NCBI RefSeq assembly: GCF_017526105.1
Contig: NZ_CP071839.1
Location: 2,470,501-2,534,500 of the forward strand
DNA length: 64,000 bases
Source of the DNA: Streptomyces cyanogenus
GTDB lineage: Bacteria > Actinomycetota > Actinomycetes > Streptomycetales > Streptomycetaceae
Direction: 5' to 3'
The translations under genes were made by a program, and so were the position numbers. This document shows positions 47,640 to 57,554 of the stretch, in pieces. Below the pieces are notes generated by a model, which saw only the letters and a list, made by a program, of their open reading frames with translations, ran no database searches and was not told where the DNA came from. Position 1 is the stretch's first letter; every line of letters starts with the position of its first letter.

Positions 47640-48529
47640 CCCACATCGTCGTCCTCGGCAGCACGAACATGGACCTCGTCACCTATGTCGCCAAGGCCCC
47701 GCAGCGCGGGGAGACCGTGACGGGGCGGGAGTTCCGCACGATCCCGGGAGGCAAGGGCGCCAACCAGGCGATCGCCGCCGCCCGCGCCGGCGCCACCGTC
47801 TCGATGATCGGCGCGGTCGGCAACGACGCCTACGGCATGCGGCTGCGCGAGACCCTCGAACACTCCGGTGTGGACACCGACTTCCTGCGCACGGTGGAGG
47901 GCCCGTCCGGCACCGCGCACATCGTGGTGGACGACGAGGGCGGCAACGCGATCGTCGTCGTCCCCGGTGCCAACGGCACCGTCGACCACCTCTCCCCCGG
48001 CGACGAGGGCGTGATCGCCACCGCCGACACCCTGCTGCTGCAACTGGAGATCCCGCCGGCGGCCGTCGTCGCGGGCGCGCAGGCGGCCCGCCGGCACGGC
48101 GTGCGTACGGTCCTCACCCCGTCCCCGGTCCGGCCGCTGTCCCCCGAACTCCTGCACGCCGTCGACCTGTTGGTGCCGAACGAGTACGAGGCCGTCACCC
48201 TCACCGGCCGCACCGACCCGCGCGAGGCGGCGGCCGCCCTGCTGGACCTGGTGCCGGAGGTCGTCGTCACGCTGGGCGCCACGGGCTGCCTGTACCTGGC
48301 CCGGGGCGCCGAACCGCTGGTGATCCCCGCACCCCACGTCACCGCCGTCGACTCCACCGGCGCCGGCGACACCTTCGTCGGCACGCTCGCGGTGGCCCTC
48401 GCCGAGGAGAAACCGGTACGGGAGGCCCTGTCCTGGGCGTCGGCCGCGGCGGCGATCTCTGTCCAGCGGGCAGGGGCGTCGGTGTCGATGCCGTACCGCC
48501 CGGAGATCGAGGCCCAGTACAGCGCATGA
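47636..48529 (+). CDS. Ribokinase-family sugar kinase
   Basis: A 297-residue PfkB-family kinase closest in layout to ribokinase. It starts 'VVLGSTNMDLV', has 'IPGGKGANQAIAAARAG' for sugar binding, the C-terminal 'DSTGAGDTFVGTLA' with the catalytic Asp, and the late helix of the ATP pocket. Ribose released from ADP-ribose or nucleosides by the neighbouring hydrolases would be a sensible substrate, giving ribose 5-phosphate; that is inference from context. Both ends overlap their neighbours by ATGA. Confidence 0.87.
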   Translation: MTHIVVLGSTNMDLVTYVAKAPQRGETVTGREFRTIPGGKGANQAIAAARAGATVSMIGAVGNDAYGMRLRETLEHSGVDTDFLRTVEGPSGTAHIVVDDEGGNAIVVVPGANGTVDHLSPGDEGVIATADTLLLQLEIPPAAVVAGAQAARRHGVRTVLTPSPVRPLSPELLHAVDLLVPNEYEAVTLTGRTDPREAAAALLDLVPEVVVTLGATGCLYLARGAEPLVIPAPHVTAVDSTGAGDTFVGTLAVALAEEKPVREALSWASAAAAISVQRAGASVSMPYRPEIEAQYSA

Positions 48530-49749
48530 GTACGACGAGCACACCGGGTACGACGACCCGCACGACCCCGGCCCTGGACGGCCTGCGGGTGCTGGACCTG
48601 GCGACCCTGTTCGCCGGGCCGATGGCCGCCACCCTGCTCGGGGACTTCGGCGCCGAGGTGATCAAGGTGGAGCACCCCCGGCGGCCCGACCCCTCCCGGG
48701 GCCACGGCCCGGCCAAGGACGGCGTCGGCCTGTGGTGGAAGGTGCTCGGCCGCAACAAGCGGACCGTCACCCTCGACCTGTCCACGCCCGGCGGCCGGAC
48801 GACCCTGCTGCGGCTCGCCGCCACCGCCGACGTGGTGATCGAGAACTTCCGCCCCGGCACCCTGGAGAAATGGGACCTCGGCTGGCCCGAGCTGTCGGCG
48901 GCCAACCCCCGGCTGGTACTCGCCCGGGTCACCGCCTTCGGCCAGTTCGGCCCGTACGCGCGCCGCCCCGGCTTCGGCACGCTCGCCGAGGCGATGAGCG
49001 GCTTCGCCGCGGTCACCGGCGAGCCGGACGCACCCCCGACGCTGCCGCCCTTCGGTCTCGCCGACTCGGTCGCGGGCCTGGCGACCGCGTACGCCGTGCT
49101 GACGGCCCTGGCCGCACGGACGCACACCGGCGCGGGGCAGCTGGTCGACATGGCGATCATCGAACCGATCCTGTCGGTCCTCGGACCCCATCCCACCTGG
49201 TACGACCAGCTCGGCTACGTCCAGGAACGCACCGGGAACCGGTCCGCCAACAACGCCCCGCGCAACACCTACCGCACCGCCGACGGCACCTGGGTCGCCG
49301 TCTCCACCTCCGCCCAGTCGGTCGCCGAGCGCGTACTGCGCCTGGTGGGCCGCCCGGAGCTGATCGAGGAGCCGTGGTTCGCCACCGGCACGGACCGGGC
49401 CGCCCACGCCGACGTCCTGGACGAGGCGGTCGGCTCCTGGATCGCCACCCGCACCCGCGCCGAGGTGCTCGCCGCCTTCGAGGAGGCGGAGGCCGCGGTG
49501 GCGCCGGTCCAGGACGTGCGGGACGTCCTGGCCGACCCCCAGTACCGGGCCCTGGAGACGGTCACCACCGTCGACGACCCGGAGCTGGGCCCGCTGCGCA
49601 TGCAGAACGTCCTCTTCCGGCTCTCGGCCACGCCCGGCGCGATCCGCTGGGCCGGCCGTCCGCACGGCGCCGACACGGACGCCGTCCTCACCGAACTGGG
49701 TCTCGCCCCGGCCGAGATCGCGGCCCTGCGCGCGGAGGGCGCCCTGTGA
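48526..49749 (+). CDS. CaiB/BaiF (family III) CoA-transferase
   Basis: A 407-residue family III CoA-transferase, which moves CoA between carboxylic acids. 'LDLATLFAGPMAATLLGDFGAEVIK' region at the N-terminus (split here over positions 48590-48665), 'VIENFRPGTLEKW', the CoA-pocket 'VTAFGQFGPYA' and the catalytic Asp in 'GQLVDMAIIEP' are the family landmarks. Starts with ATGA overlap after the kinase and ends in a GTGA overlap with the lyase. The acid substrate is unknown; the lyase next door suggests a succinyl-, malyl- or citramalyl-type acyl-CoA. Confidence 0.9.
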   Translation: MSTTSTPGTTTRTTPALDGLRVLDLATLFAGPMAATLLGDFGAEVIKVEHPRRPDPSRGHGPAKDGVGLWWKVLGRNKRTVTLDLSTPGGRTTLLRLAATADVVIENFRPGTLEKWDLGWPELSAANPRLVLARVTAFGQFGPYARRPGFGTLAEAMSGFAAVTGEPDAPPTLPPFGLADSVAGLATAYAVLTALAARTHTGAGQLVDMAIIEPILSVLGPHPTWYDQLGYVQERTGNRSANNAPRNTYRTADGTWVAVSTSAQSVAERVLRLVGRPELIEEPWFATGTDRAAHADVLDEAVGSWIATRTRAEVLAAFEEAEAAVAPVQDVRDVLADPQYRALETVTTVDDPELGPLRMQNVLFRLSATPGAIRWAGRPHGADTDAVLTELGLAPAEIAALRAEGAL

Positions 49750-50558
49750 CCCGCTTCCCGCTCACCTGGCTCTACGCCCCCGGCGACCGCCCGCACGTGG
49801 TGGCCAAGGCCCTGGCGGCGGGCGCCGACGTGGTCGTCGTCGACCTGGAGGACGCGGTCGCCCCGGACCGCAAGGAGTACGCCCGCGCGGCCACCGCGGA
49901 ACTCCTCACGCAGCCGCCGCCGGTGCCGGTGCACGTCCGCGTCAACGCCCTGGACGGTCCCTGGGCCGCCGCCGACCTCACCGCCCTGGCCGGCCTGCCG
50001 GGACTGTCCGGGCTGCGGCTGCCGAAGGTGACGGCCCCGGGCACGGTACGGCAGGCCGCCGTGGCCACCCCGGTCCCCCTCTACGCGCTCCTGGAGTCGG
50101 CCCTCGGCATCGAGCACGCCTACGCCATCGCCACCGCCCACCCCGCCCTGCGGGGCATCGCCCTGGGCGAGGCCGACCTCCGGGCCGACCTGGGGATGCG
50201 GGCCGACGCGGGCCTGGACTGGCCGCGTTCGCGGGTGATCGTCGCCGCCCGGGCGGCGGGACTGGCCCCGCCGTCGCAGACCGTCCACCCGGACATCCGT
50301 GACCTCGACGGGCTCGCCGCCTCCTGCGCCCACGGCCGCGCCCTCGGGTTCCTGGGCCGCGCCGCGATCCACCCCCGTCAGCTGCCGGTGATCGAGCGGG
50401 CCTACCTGCCCACGGAGGCCGAGATCGAACACGCGGAGACGGTCATCAAGGCGGCGTCGGCGAACGCGGGCGCGCAGGCCCTGCCCGACGGGCGCTTCAT
50501 CGACGCGGCGGTGGTGGCGATGGCCCGGCGCACGCTGTCGCTGGCAGGCAGAAGGTAG
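49746..50558 (+). CDS. CitE/HpcH-type acyl-CoA lyase
   Basis: A 270-residue lyase-fold protein of the CitE/HpcH-HpaI aldolase family, which splits or forms C-C bonds in beta-hydroxyacyl-CoA compounds such as malyl-, citramalyl- or citryl-CoA. 'YAPGDRPHVVAKAL', 'VVVVDLEDAVAPDRK' and 'RLPKVTAPG' with 'LLESALGIEHAY' carry the Mg ligands (Glu, Asp) and Arg. It is stand-alone, without citrate lyase alpha or gamma subunits. As the last gene of the overlapping operon it precedes a strong terminator. Confidence 0.88.
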   Translation: MTRFPLTWLYAPGDRPHVVAKALAAGADVVVVDLEDAVAPDRKEYARAATAELLTQPPPVPVHVRVNALDGPWAAADLTALAGLPGLSGLRLPKVTAPGTVRQAAVATPVPLYALLESALGIEHAYAIATAHPALRGIALGEADLRADLGMRADAGLDWPRSRVIVAARAAGLAPPSQTVHPDIRDLDGLAASCAHGRALGFLGRAAIHPRQLPVIERAYLPTEAEIEHAETVIKAASANAGAQALPDGRFIDAAVVAMARRTLSLAGRR

Positions 50559-50597
50559 GAGCCGGCGAGCACTCGCCTTCTGGCCGTCCGCCCGTAC

Positions 50598-50638
50598 ACG
50601 GCGAGGGCGCCCGGAAGAACTCCGGGCGCCCTCGCCGT
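50598..50638. terminator. Bidirectional terminator between citE-like gene and lgt
   Basis: A perfect 17-bp stem (50598-50614 with 50622-50638) around a 7-base loop, between convergent operons. It should stop the seven-gene operon from the left and lgt from the right. Confidence 0.9.
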
Positions 50639-50652
50639 CGTACCGAAGACGG

Positions 50653-51612
50653 TCAGCTCTTCTCGGCCGGCGTCGCCTTCTCCTCGCCCCCGGCGTCGGC
50701 ACCGGCACCGGCGTCGCCCTCTGCACCGGTGTCATCGGCGTCGGCAACGGCATCGGCATCGGTCCCGGCCTCCGCGGTCTCGGCCGGACCCCCGGAGACC
50801 CCCGGCTCGACGACGGCCTCCCGCCCCGGCCTCTTCTTCGCCGACACCACCATGTACACCACGGCCAGCAGGAAGACGAGCAGCGCGGTCCAGTCGTTCA
50901 GGCGCAGGCCCAGGATGTGGTGGGCGTCGTCCACCCGCATGTACTCGATCCAGCCCCGGCCCACGCAGTACGCGGCGACGTACAGGGCGAACGCCCGGCC
51001 ATGCCCCAGCTTGAAGCGGCGGTCCGCCCAGATGACCAGCAGGCCCACGCCGACGCACCACAGGGACTCGTAGAGGAAGGTCGGGTGGTAGTAGCCCGGG
51101 ACCCGGCCGCCCTCGGCGGAGGTGATGTGCAGCGCCCAGGGGAGATGGGTCTCACGGCCGTACAGCTCCTGGTTGAACCAGTTGCCCCAGCGGCCGATGG
51201 CCTGCGCGAACGCGATACCGGGTGCGACGGCGTCGGCGTAGGCGGGCATCGGGACGCCCCTGCGGCGGGCGCCGATCCACGCGCCGAGCGCGCCGAGCGC
51301 GATCGCGCCCCAGATGCCCAGGCCGCCCTCCCACACCTTGAAGGCGTCCACCCAGTCACGGCCCTCGCTGAAGTACAGCTCGTAGTCCGTGATCACGTGG
51401 TAGAGCCGGCCGCCGACCAGGCCGAACGGCACGGCCCAGACGGCGATGTCGGCGACCGTGCCGGACTGCCCTCCGCGGGCGATCCAGCGCTTGTTGCCGA
51501 GCCAGACGGCAACGAAGACGCCGATGATGATGCAGAAGGCGTAGCCGCGCAGCGGGATGGGGCCGAGGTACAGCACCCCGTGCGACGGGCTGGGGATGTA
51601 GGCAAGGTTCAT
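50653..51612 (-). CDS. lgt: Prolipoprotein diacylglyceryl transferase
   Basis: A 319-residue membrane enzyme that adds diacylglycerol to the Cys of lipoprotein precursors such as the two in this window. Seven hydrophobic helices are visible. 'GGRLYHVITD' and the Lgt signature 'IGRWGNWFNQELYG' contain the essential Arg, Asn and Glu. The last 60 residues are an Ala/Asp/Gly-rich acidic tail, common and variable in Streptomyces Lgt. It follows the DsbA-like gene after 82 bases and lies downstream of the trp genes on the same strand. Confidence 0.95.
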   Translation of the reverse strand: MNLAYIPSPSHGVLYLGPIPLRGYAFCIIIGVFVAVWLGNKRWIARGGQSGTVADIAVWAVPFGLVGGRLYHVITDYELYFSEGRDWVDAFKVWEGGLGIWGAIALGALGAWIGARRRGVPMPAYADAVAPGIAFAQAIGRWGNWFNQELYGRETHLPWALHITSAEGGRVPGYYHPTFLYESLWCVGVGLLVIWADRRFKLGHGRAFALYVAAYCVGRGWIEYMRVDDAHHILGLRLNDWTALLVFLLAVVYMVVSAKKRPGREAVVEPGVSGGPAETAEAGTDADAVADADDTGAEGDAGAGADAGGEEKATPAEKS

Positions 51613-51694
51613 GGCAAGTCCGACGCTACCGTGCCGGGCCGTGGGGACGGCAAGCAGCCCGGCTACGGGTCCATAACGGGGGCGTGAGAAACGC

Positions 51695-52468
51695 TCACCC
51701 GCGGTCGGTGGCCTCCACCATCTGCTTGAGCTTGGCCGGGGTCATCGTCTGGTCCTGGTAGATGTTCTTCCCGCCGAGCAGGACCGTGGGCGTACCGGTG
51801 AAGCCGCCGGTGCGGAAGGCCTGGTGGGACTTGTCCACCCAGGTGTTGTGCGTACCGTTCTCGACGCACTTGCGGAAGGCGGGCGTGTCGAGGCCGGTCA
51901 CCTTCCCGGCCAGTTCGATCAGCTTGGCGTTGTCCGCGAACGCGTCGTCGGTCTCCTTCGGCTGGTTCGCGAAGAGCACGTCGTGGTAGTCGCGGAACTT
52001 CCCCGCGTCCTGGGCGCAGGCCGCGGCGTTGGCTGCGCGCAGCGAGCCGGTGCCGCCGAGGTTGCCGTCGATCAGCCGGACCAGGTGGTACTCGACTCTG
52101 AGCTTGCCCGCGTCGGCCAGTTCGTGGAGCGTCGGCCGGTACGCCGTCTCGAAGGCCTGGCAGGCCGGGCAGCGGAAGTCCTCCCAGACGGTGAGCGTCG
52201 ACTTGGCGCCGTCCTTGCCGACCGGGATCGCAAGGCCGTCCTTGCCCTGTGCGCCCGAGGGGGCGACGGCCGGGCCCGCGCTGCTCTTCTCCTTCTTGCC
52301 GGCGTTCGCGGCGAGCACGCCGATCACCGCCGCGAGGACCAGGACGCAGACGACGCTCGCGCCCACGATCAGTGTGCGCCGCCGCTTCTCCCCGGCCTTC
52401 TGCTTCTCGCGCTCTGCCGCCAGCCGCTCCCGGGCGGTGCGCTTTCCGTCACGGTTCTTCTCGCTCAC
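51695..52468 (-). CDS. Membrane-anchored DsbA-like thiol oxidoreductase
   Basis: A 257-residue protein: a basic cytoplasmic head (residues 1-32), one transmembrane helix (33-55), a short linker, then a DsbA/DSBA-like thioredoxin domain outside the membrane. The active site is CPAC in 'EDFRCPACQAF', two more Cys lie in 'AAACAQ' and 'RKCVENG', and the cis-Pro is in 'GTPTVLL'. It likely makes or reshuffles disulfides in exported proteins. It starts at GTG after the trp terminator. Confidence 0.9.
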   Translation of the reverse strand: MSEKNRDGKRTARERLAAEREKQKAGEKRRRTLIVGASVVCVLVLAAVIGVLAANAGKKEKSSAGPAVAPSGAQGKDGLAIPVGKDGAKSTLTVWEDFRCPACQAFETAYRPTLHELADAGKLRVEYHLVRLIDGNLGGTGSLRAANAAACAQDAGKFRDYHDVLFANQPKETDDAFADNAKLIELAGKVTGLDTPAFRKCVENGTHNTWVDKSHQAFRTGGFTGTPTVLLGGKNIYQDQTMTPAKLKQMVEATDRG

Positions 52469-52482
52469 ACCCCCAGAACGAA

Positions 52483-52509
52483 CCGGGGAGGCGCAGCGCG
52501 CCTCCCCGG
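52483..52509 (-). terminator. Terminator of the trpCMBA operon
   Basis: A perfect 12-bp stem (CCGGGGAGGCGC and its complement) with a 3-base loop, 57 bases after the trpA stop on the minus strand and just before the DsbA-like gene. Confidence 0.85.
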
Positions 52510-52565
52510 ACCGAGGTCCACTCGTTCGAGTGACCGAGTGTTCTGATAGGGAAAGTGACCTGCGG

Positions 52566-53380
52566 TTACGCCTGTCCGCGCACGCCCTTGGCCAGCTCTC
52601 CGGCCAGTTCGCGGACCGCCGCGAGACCCGAGGCGTGGTCCGGCGCGTCCAGCATCCGCTTCACGAACGCCGAACCGACGATCACCCCGTCGGCGAAGCC
52701 GGCGACCTCGGCGGCCTGGGCCCGGTTGGAGACGCCGAGCCCGACGCAGACGGGCAGCTCGGTGCCGGTGCCGCGGGTGCGCCGGACCAGGTCCTGGGCC
52801 TGCGCGCCGACCGACTCGCGGGTGCCGGTGACGCCCATGAGGGAGGCCGCGTAGACGAAGCCGCTGCCCGCCGCGGTGATCTCGGCGAGCCGCTCGTCCT
52901 TGCTGCTCGGCGCCACCACGAAGACCGTCGCCAGCCCGTGCTTCTCGGCGTGCTCCCGCCACAGCGCGGACTCCTGCACCGGCAGGTCGGGCAGGATGCA
53001 GCCCGCGCCGCCCGCCTCGGCCAGCTCGGCGGTGAAGCGCTCCACGCCGTAGCGGTCGATGGGGTTCCAGTACGTCATGACGAGCACCGGCTTGCCCGTG
53101 GCCTCGTAGGCCTCCCGGACCGTGCGCATGACGTCGGCGATCTTCACCCCGCCCCGCAGGGCGATGTCGTCGGCGGTCTGGATGACCGGGCCGTCGAGGA
53201 CCGGGTCGCTGTGCGGCAGGCCGACCTCGACGATGTCGGCACCGCCGTCGAAGACGGCCCTGACCGCCTCGATGCCGCCGTCCACGGTCGGGAAGCCGGC
53301 CGGGAGGTAGGCGATGAGCGCGGAGCGGCCCTCGGCCTTGGCGGCGGCGAGGGTGTCGGTCAGCAGCTGGACGTTTCCGC

Positions 53381-53384
<4 letters not shown>
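52566..53384 (-). CDS. trpA: Tryptophan synthase alpha chain
   Basis: A 272-residue TIM-barrel subunit that cleaves indole-3-glycerol phosphate to indole. 'IAYLPAGFP', the catalytic Glu in '[12 protein letters not shown]' (His replacing the more common Tyr or Phe) with the catalytic Asp in the nearby 'GLPHSDP', and '[10 protein letters not shown]' for phosphate binding are clear. It starts at GTG overlapping the trpB stop (GTGA), so alpha and beta chains are coupled. It ends the operon. Confidence 0.97.
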
Positions 53385-54664
<1,280 letters not shown>

Positions 54665-54743
54665 GCGGAAACCTCACGGTGAGTGCGTGCGAAAAGACAC
54701 TGTTCGCCGTGGGGGCGGGGATTCCTCTGTCAGCTGCGGGCCG

Positions 54744-54941
54744 TCAGTGGCCTGTCGCGCAGTTCCCCGCGCCCCTGACGGGGCGCTGCCATCGCATGCC
54801 GTTGACCTGCCCCGGCTCGTCACCGATGACGTACCGCACGCGACGGCCGTGTACGCGGCGCGCGGGAGCGCGGCAGCCGCGCGGACGGCAGCCGCGCGCC
54901 AGGCGCGCGTGCCGGTCCACGGTCGTCACGGAGAGCGTCAT
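54744..54941 (-). CDS. trpM: Small tryptophan-operon protein TrpM
   Basis: A 65-residue basic protein between trpC and trpB, the place of trpM (also called trpX) in S. coelicolor, where a roughly 63-residue product influences tryptophan supply and development. The central stretch 'VRYVIGDEPGQVNGMRW' has a natural amino-acid composition and looks conserved. The N-terminal half is Arg-rich. It starts with ATG, 20 bases after the trpC stop. The call rests on position and size; no structure or mechanism can be read from sequence. Confidence 0.72.
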   Translation of the reverse strand: MTLSVTTVDRHARLARGCRPRGCRAPARRVHGRRVRYVIGDEPGQVNGMRWQRPVRGAGNCATGH

Positions 54942-54961
54942 CGGCGCCAAGCCTAGCGGGA

Positions 54962-55771
54962 TCAGCCGCGGCCGTGCCGCAGTGCCGGGTGTTCGCCCGC
55001 CGCCACCAGGTCGGCCACCGCCGCCTTGGGGTCGCGGCCGGTCACCAGGGACTCCCCGACCAGTACGGCGTCGGCGCCGGCGTTGGCGTAGGCGATGAGG
55101 TCGTGCGGGCCGCGGACGCCGGACTCGGCGACCTTGACGATGCTGTCGGGGATCTCCGGGGCGAGCCGCTCGAAGGTGCCGCGGTCCACCTCCAGCGTCT
55201 TCAGGTTGCGCGCGTTGACGCCGATCACCTTGGCGCCCGCGTCCACCGCGCGCTCGACCTCGTCCTCGTCGTGCACCTCGACGAGCGGGGTCAGGCCGAT
55301 GGACACCGCCCGCTCGATCAGCGACTCCAGGGCCGGCTGGTCCAGGGCGGCCACGATCAGCAGCGCGAGGTCGGCGCCGTACGCGCGGGCCTCCCACAGC
55401 TGGTACGAGGTGACGATGAAGTCCTTGCGCAGGACGGGGATGTCGACCCGGGCGCGCACGGCCTCCAGGTCGGCGAGCGAGCCGCCGAAGCGGCGCTGTT
55501 CGGTGAGGACGGAGATGACGGCCGCACCGCCCGCCTCGTAGTCCGCGGCGAGTCCGGCCGGGTCGGCGATCGCCGCCAACGCGCCCTTGGAGGGGCTCGA
55601 GCGCTTGACCTCGCAGATCACCTTGACGCCGTCGCCCTTGAGCGCGGCCACCCCGTCCTTGGCGGCAGGGGCCTTGGCCGCGCGCTCCTTGAGCTCGTCG
55701 AGGGTGACGCGTGCCTGCCGCTCCGCGAGGTCGGCACGGACTCCGTCGATGATCTCGTCGAGCACACTCAC
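54962..55771 (-). CDS. trpC: Indole-3-glycerol phosphate synthase
   Basis: A 269-residue TIM-barrel enzyme closing the indole ring from CdRP. The catalytic Lys is in '[11 protein letters not shown]', a second Lys in 'LRKDFIV', and Glu residues in 'LVEVHDEDE' and 'AESGV' with 'VGESLV' at the phosphate site. The GTG at 55771 gives the normal N-terminus (MSVLDEI); an open frame continues further up without support. First gene of the trpC-M-B-A run. Confidence 0.96.
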   Translation of the reverse strand: MSVLDEIIDGVRADLAERQARVTLDELKERAAKAPAAKDGVAALKGDGVKVICEVKRSSPSKGALAAIADPAGLAADYEAGGAAVISVLTEQRRFGGSLADLEAVRARVDIPVLRKDFIVTSYQLWEARAYGADLALLIVAALDQPALESLIERAVSIGLTPLVEVHDEDEVERAVDAGAKVIGVNARNLKTLEVDRGTFERLAPEIPDSIVKVAESGVRGPHDLIAYANAGADAVLVGESLVTGRDPKAAVADLVAAGEHPALRHGRG

Positions 55772-55906
55772 GCGAGCGGCCCCCTTCCAGACGGTGGTTC
55801 CTTCGAGGTTCTGAAAACCTGTGGTCAATGCGATGGTATCCGCAGGAGGGCCGAGGCTTCGCATCCGGCCGAGAGCGGTCCCACTACCTGGACATTCGTC
55901 ATTCGA

Positions 55907-56338
55907 TCAAGGATGGAGCCAGCCACCGAACGGCAGGTTCCGGACGACGGTGAACACCAGCAGCACCGCGCCGAGCACCCACGGCGCGGCCGGTCCGGGG
56001 TCGATCCGCAGCGGCCGGCCGCGCGCCGCACGCACCACCCAGACCGTCCACAGCACGGCGAACCCCAGGTAGGCGGCCACGCCGAGCGCGTTGTCGCGCA
56101 GGGCGGCGAGCAGATCACCGTGCACGAAGGCGTGCGCGCTGCGCAGTCCGCCGCAGCCCGGGCAGTACAGCCCGGTGAGCCGGTAGAGGGGGCAGACGGG
56201 GTAGTGACCGGGTTCGCCCGGGTCGACGGCGCCGACGTAGCCGAAGGCCCCGGCGACGGCCGCGAGGACGCCCGCCGGAACGGCGACCCGCCGCCAGGCG
56301 GGCACGGCGGAGGGAGCCGGACGGCTGTAGGCGTTCAC
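55907..56338 (-). CDS. DUF2752 membrane protein
   Basis: A 143-residue membrane protein of the DUF2752 family. Three hydrophobic helices (about residues 18-36, 76-98 and 115-135) and the family motif CPLYRLTGLYCPGCGGLR, with three Cys, between the first and second helix. The Cys cluster could bind metal or form a disulfide; function unknown. Starts at GTG. It lies between the TrpE-side genes and trpC, 135 bases before trpC. Confidence 0.85.
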   Translation of the reverse strand: MNAYSRPAPSAVPAWRRVAVPAGVLAAVAGAFGYVGAVDPGEPGHYPVCPLYRLTGLYCPGCGGLRSAHAFVHGDLLAALRDNALGVAAYLGFAVLWTVWVVRAARGRPLRIDPGPAAPWVLGAVLLVFTVVRNLPFGGWLHP

Positions 56339-56441
56339 GCGGGCATTCTGCCCCGCCGGACGCGGGTACGCCCGCGCGGCCGCGGCAGGCGGCCCCACCA
56401 CGCCCGGTCGCAGCACCGGCACGGGGCCGGCCCACGCAAAA

Positions 56442-56474
56442 GGCGGCCCGCATCCCCTGGGATGCCGGACCGCC
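56442..56474 (-). terminator. Hairpin after the HGxxPAAW gene
   Basis: A stem of about 15 bp with one bulge (GGCGGCCCGCATCCC pairing with GGGATGCCGGACCGCC), 20 bases after the stop of the HGxxPAAW gene on the minus strand. Confidence 0.75.
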
Positions 56475-56493
56475 CGCGCGGCAGACCCGTCGC

Positions 56494-56751
56494 TCAGCTC
56501 TCCGCGGCCGCCGGCTCCCGCCTGGCCGACGGCGCACCGTGCGGCAGGGCCGGTGACTGCTTCGACTGGCCGAGACCCATGGCGCGCATGATGCCACCGA
56601 CCACACCACCGAGGACCGTGATGACCATGCCGGCCCAGAAGCCGACGGGCTGGGCCATCACCATGAAGGCGCCCGCGACGCAGAAACCGATGAAGGCGAT
56701 GATGACACCGGTCCAGGCGGCCGGGGTGTGACCGTGGCTGCTGCCCGCCAT
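56494..56751 (-). CDS. HGxxPAAW-family small membrane protein
   Basis: An 85-residue protein beginning MAGSSHGHTPAAW, the motif that names this actinobacterial family, followed by two transmembrane helices (residues about 14-32 and 37-56) and a polar tail. Function unknown. Members are regularly found near trp genes in Streptomyces. Followed by a terminator, so it may form a unit with the preceding membrane protein or trpE. Confidence 0.87.
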   Translation of the reverse strand: MAGSSHGHTPAAWTGVIIAFIGFCVAGAFMVMAQPVGFWAGMVITVLGGVVGGIMRAMGLGQSKQSPALPHGAPSARREPAAAES

Positions 56752-56863
56752 GACTTGCTCCTCGTTGCTGTCTGTGTGTCGTACGAGCCGGACGCTCGCC
56801 GTCCATTGTCCCGTACGCGCACGCGTGCCGGACGCGGGGGTGGCGTCTGGTTCACCACATCGG

Positions 56864-57493
56864 TCAGGCGCCCGTCGGGTCCTCGCCGCGGTCCAGGGCC
56901 TTCCAGATCTCCTCGGGCCGCTCCGGGTCGGCCGGCCGGGCCGTGCGCCGCGGGCGGGCGGTGCCGCGTTCGTAGCGCCCGGACATCGCGGGCCACAGGC
57001 TGCCGTAGCGCAGGGCGAGCAGTCCGGCGAGCAGGATCAGCAGGCCGCCGGCCGCCGCGACGTAGGGCCAGCCGGTGTGGGTGAGAGCGGCGACCGTGGC
57101 GGAGGTGTCGCCGCTCGCCCTGGCGGCCTCCTCGTCCAGGGCGGAGCCGTCGGAGGCGGCCACCAGCGCCGCGGTGACGATCCCGGCGCCGGACAGCGCG
57201 AGCAGCCCGGAGACGAGGAGCCGGCCGGCCCTGCGGACGGCGAAGACGGCGACGAGCGCGGCGAGGCCCACTATGGCGAGTGCCGCGGGGACGCCCGTGA
57301 CGTCGCTGCCCTTCGCGGTCAGCGGGAACGCGCCGCCGGCCACCGTCGCGGTGCCCTCCGCCCAGCGCTGCCGGGTCGCGAGCAGCGCCACGGCCGCGCC
57401 GAGCGCGCCGCACAGGAGGGCCACGGCGAGGCTGCGCCGGCCGGACCGGGCGGACGCGGAGGCTTCGGAACGGGGGTGAGGTACGGCAGTCAC
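56864..57493 (-). CDS. Trp-operon-associated membrane protein (TIGR02234 type)
   Basis: A 209-residue protein with four hydrophobic helices (about residues 20-38, 62-78, 84-102 and 138-160) and a charged C-terminal tail. It follows trpE by 61 bases, the position of the tryptophan-biosynthesis-associated membrane family TIGR02234. Function unknown. Two GTG starts are possible; the one at 57493 has GGAG 5 bases upstream and is preferred over that at 57502. Confidence 0.82.
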   Translation of the reverse strand: MTAVPHPRSEASASARSGRRSLAVALLCGALGAAVALLATRQRWAEGTATVAGGAFPLTAKGSDVTGVPAALAIVGLAALVAVFAVRRAGRLLVSGLLALSGAGIVTAALVAASDGSALDEEAARASGDTSATVAALTHTGWPYVAAAGGLLILLAGLLALRYGSLWPAMSGRYERGTARPRRTARPADPERPEEIWKALDRGEDPTGA

Positions 57494-57554
57494 GTACTCC
57501 ACTATCGCCTGAACCCCGGGCGAACCGTCACCCGGGGTTCGTATGAGAAGCGCC

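Noticed and set aside
42492..50558. An NAD-dependent toxin-antitoxin or phage-defence island based on the ADP-ribosylglycohydrolases
   Set aside because: No ADP-ribosyltransferase toxin, macrodomain gene, integrase or defence gene is present. The operon contains metabolic enzymes instead.
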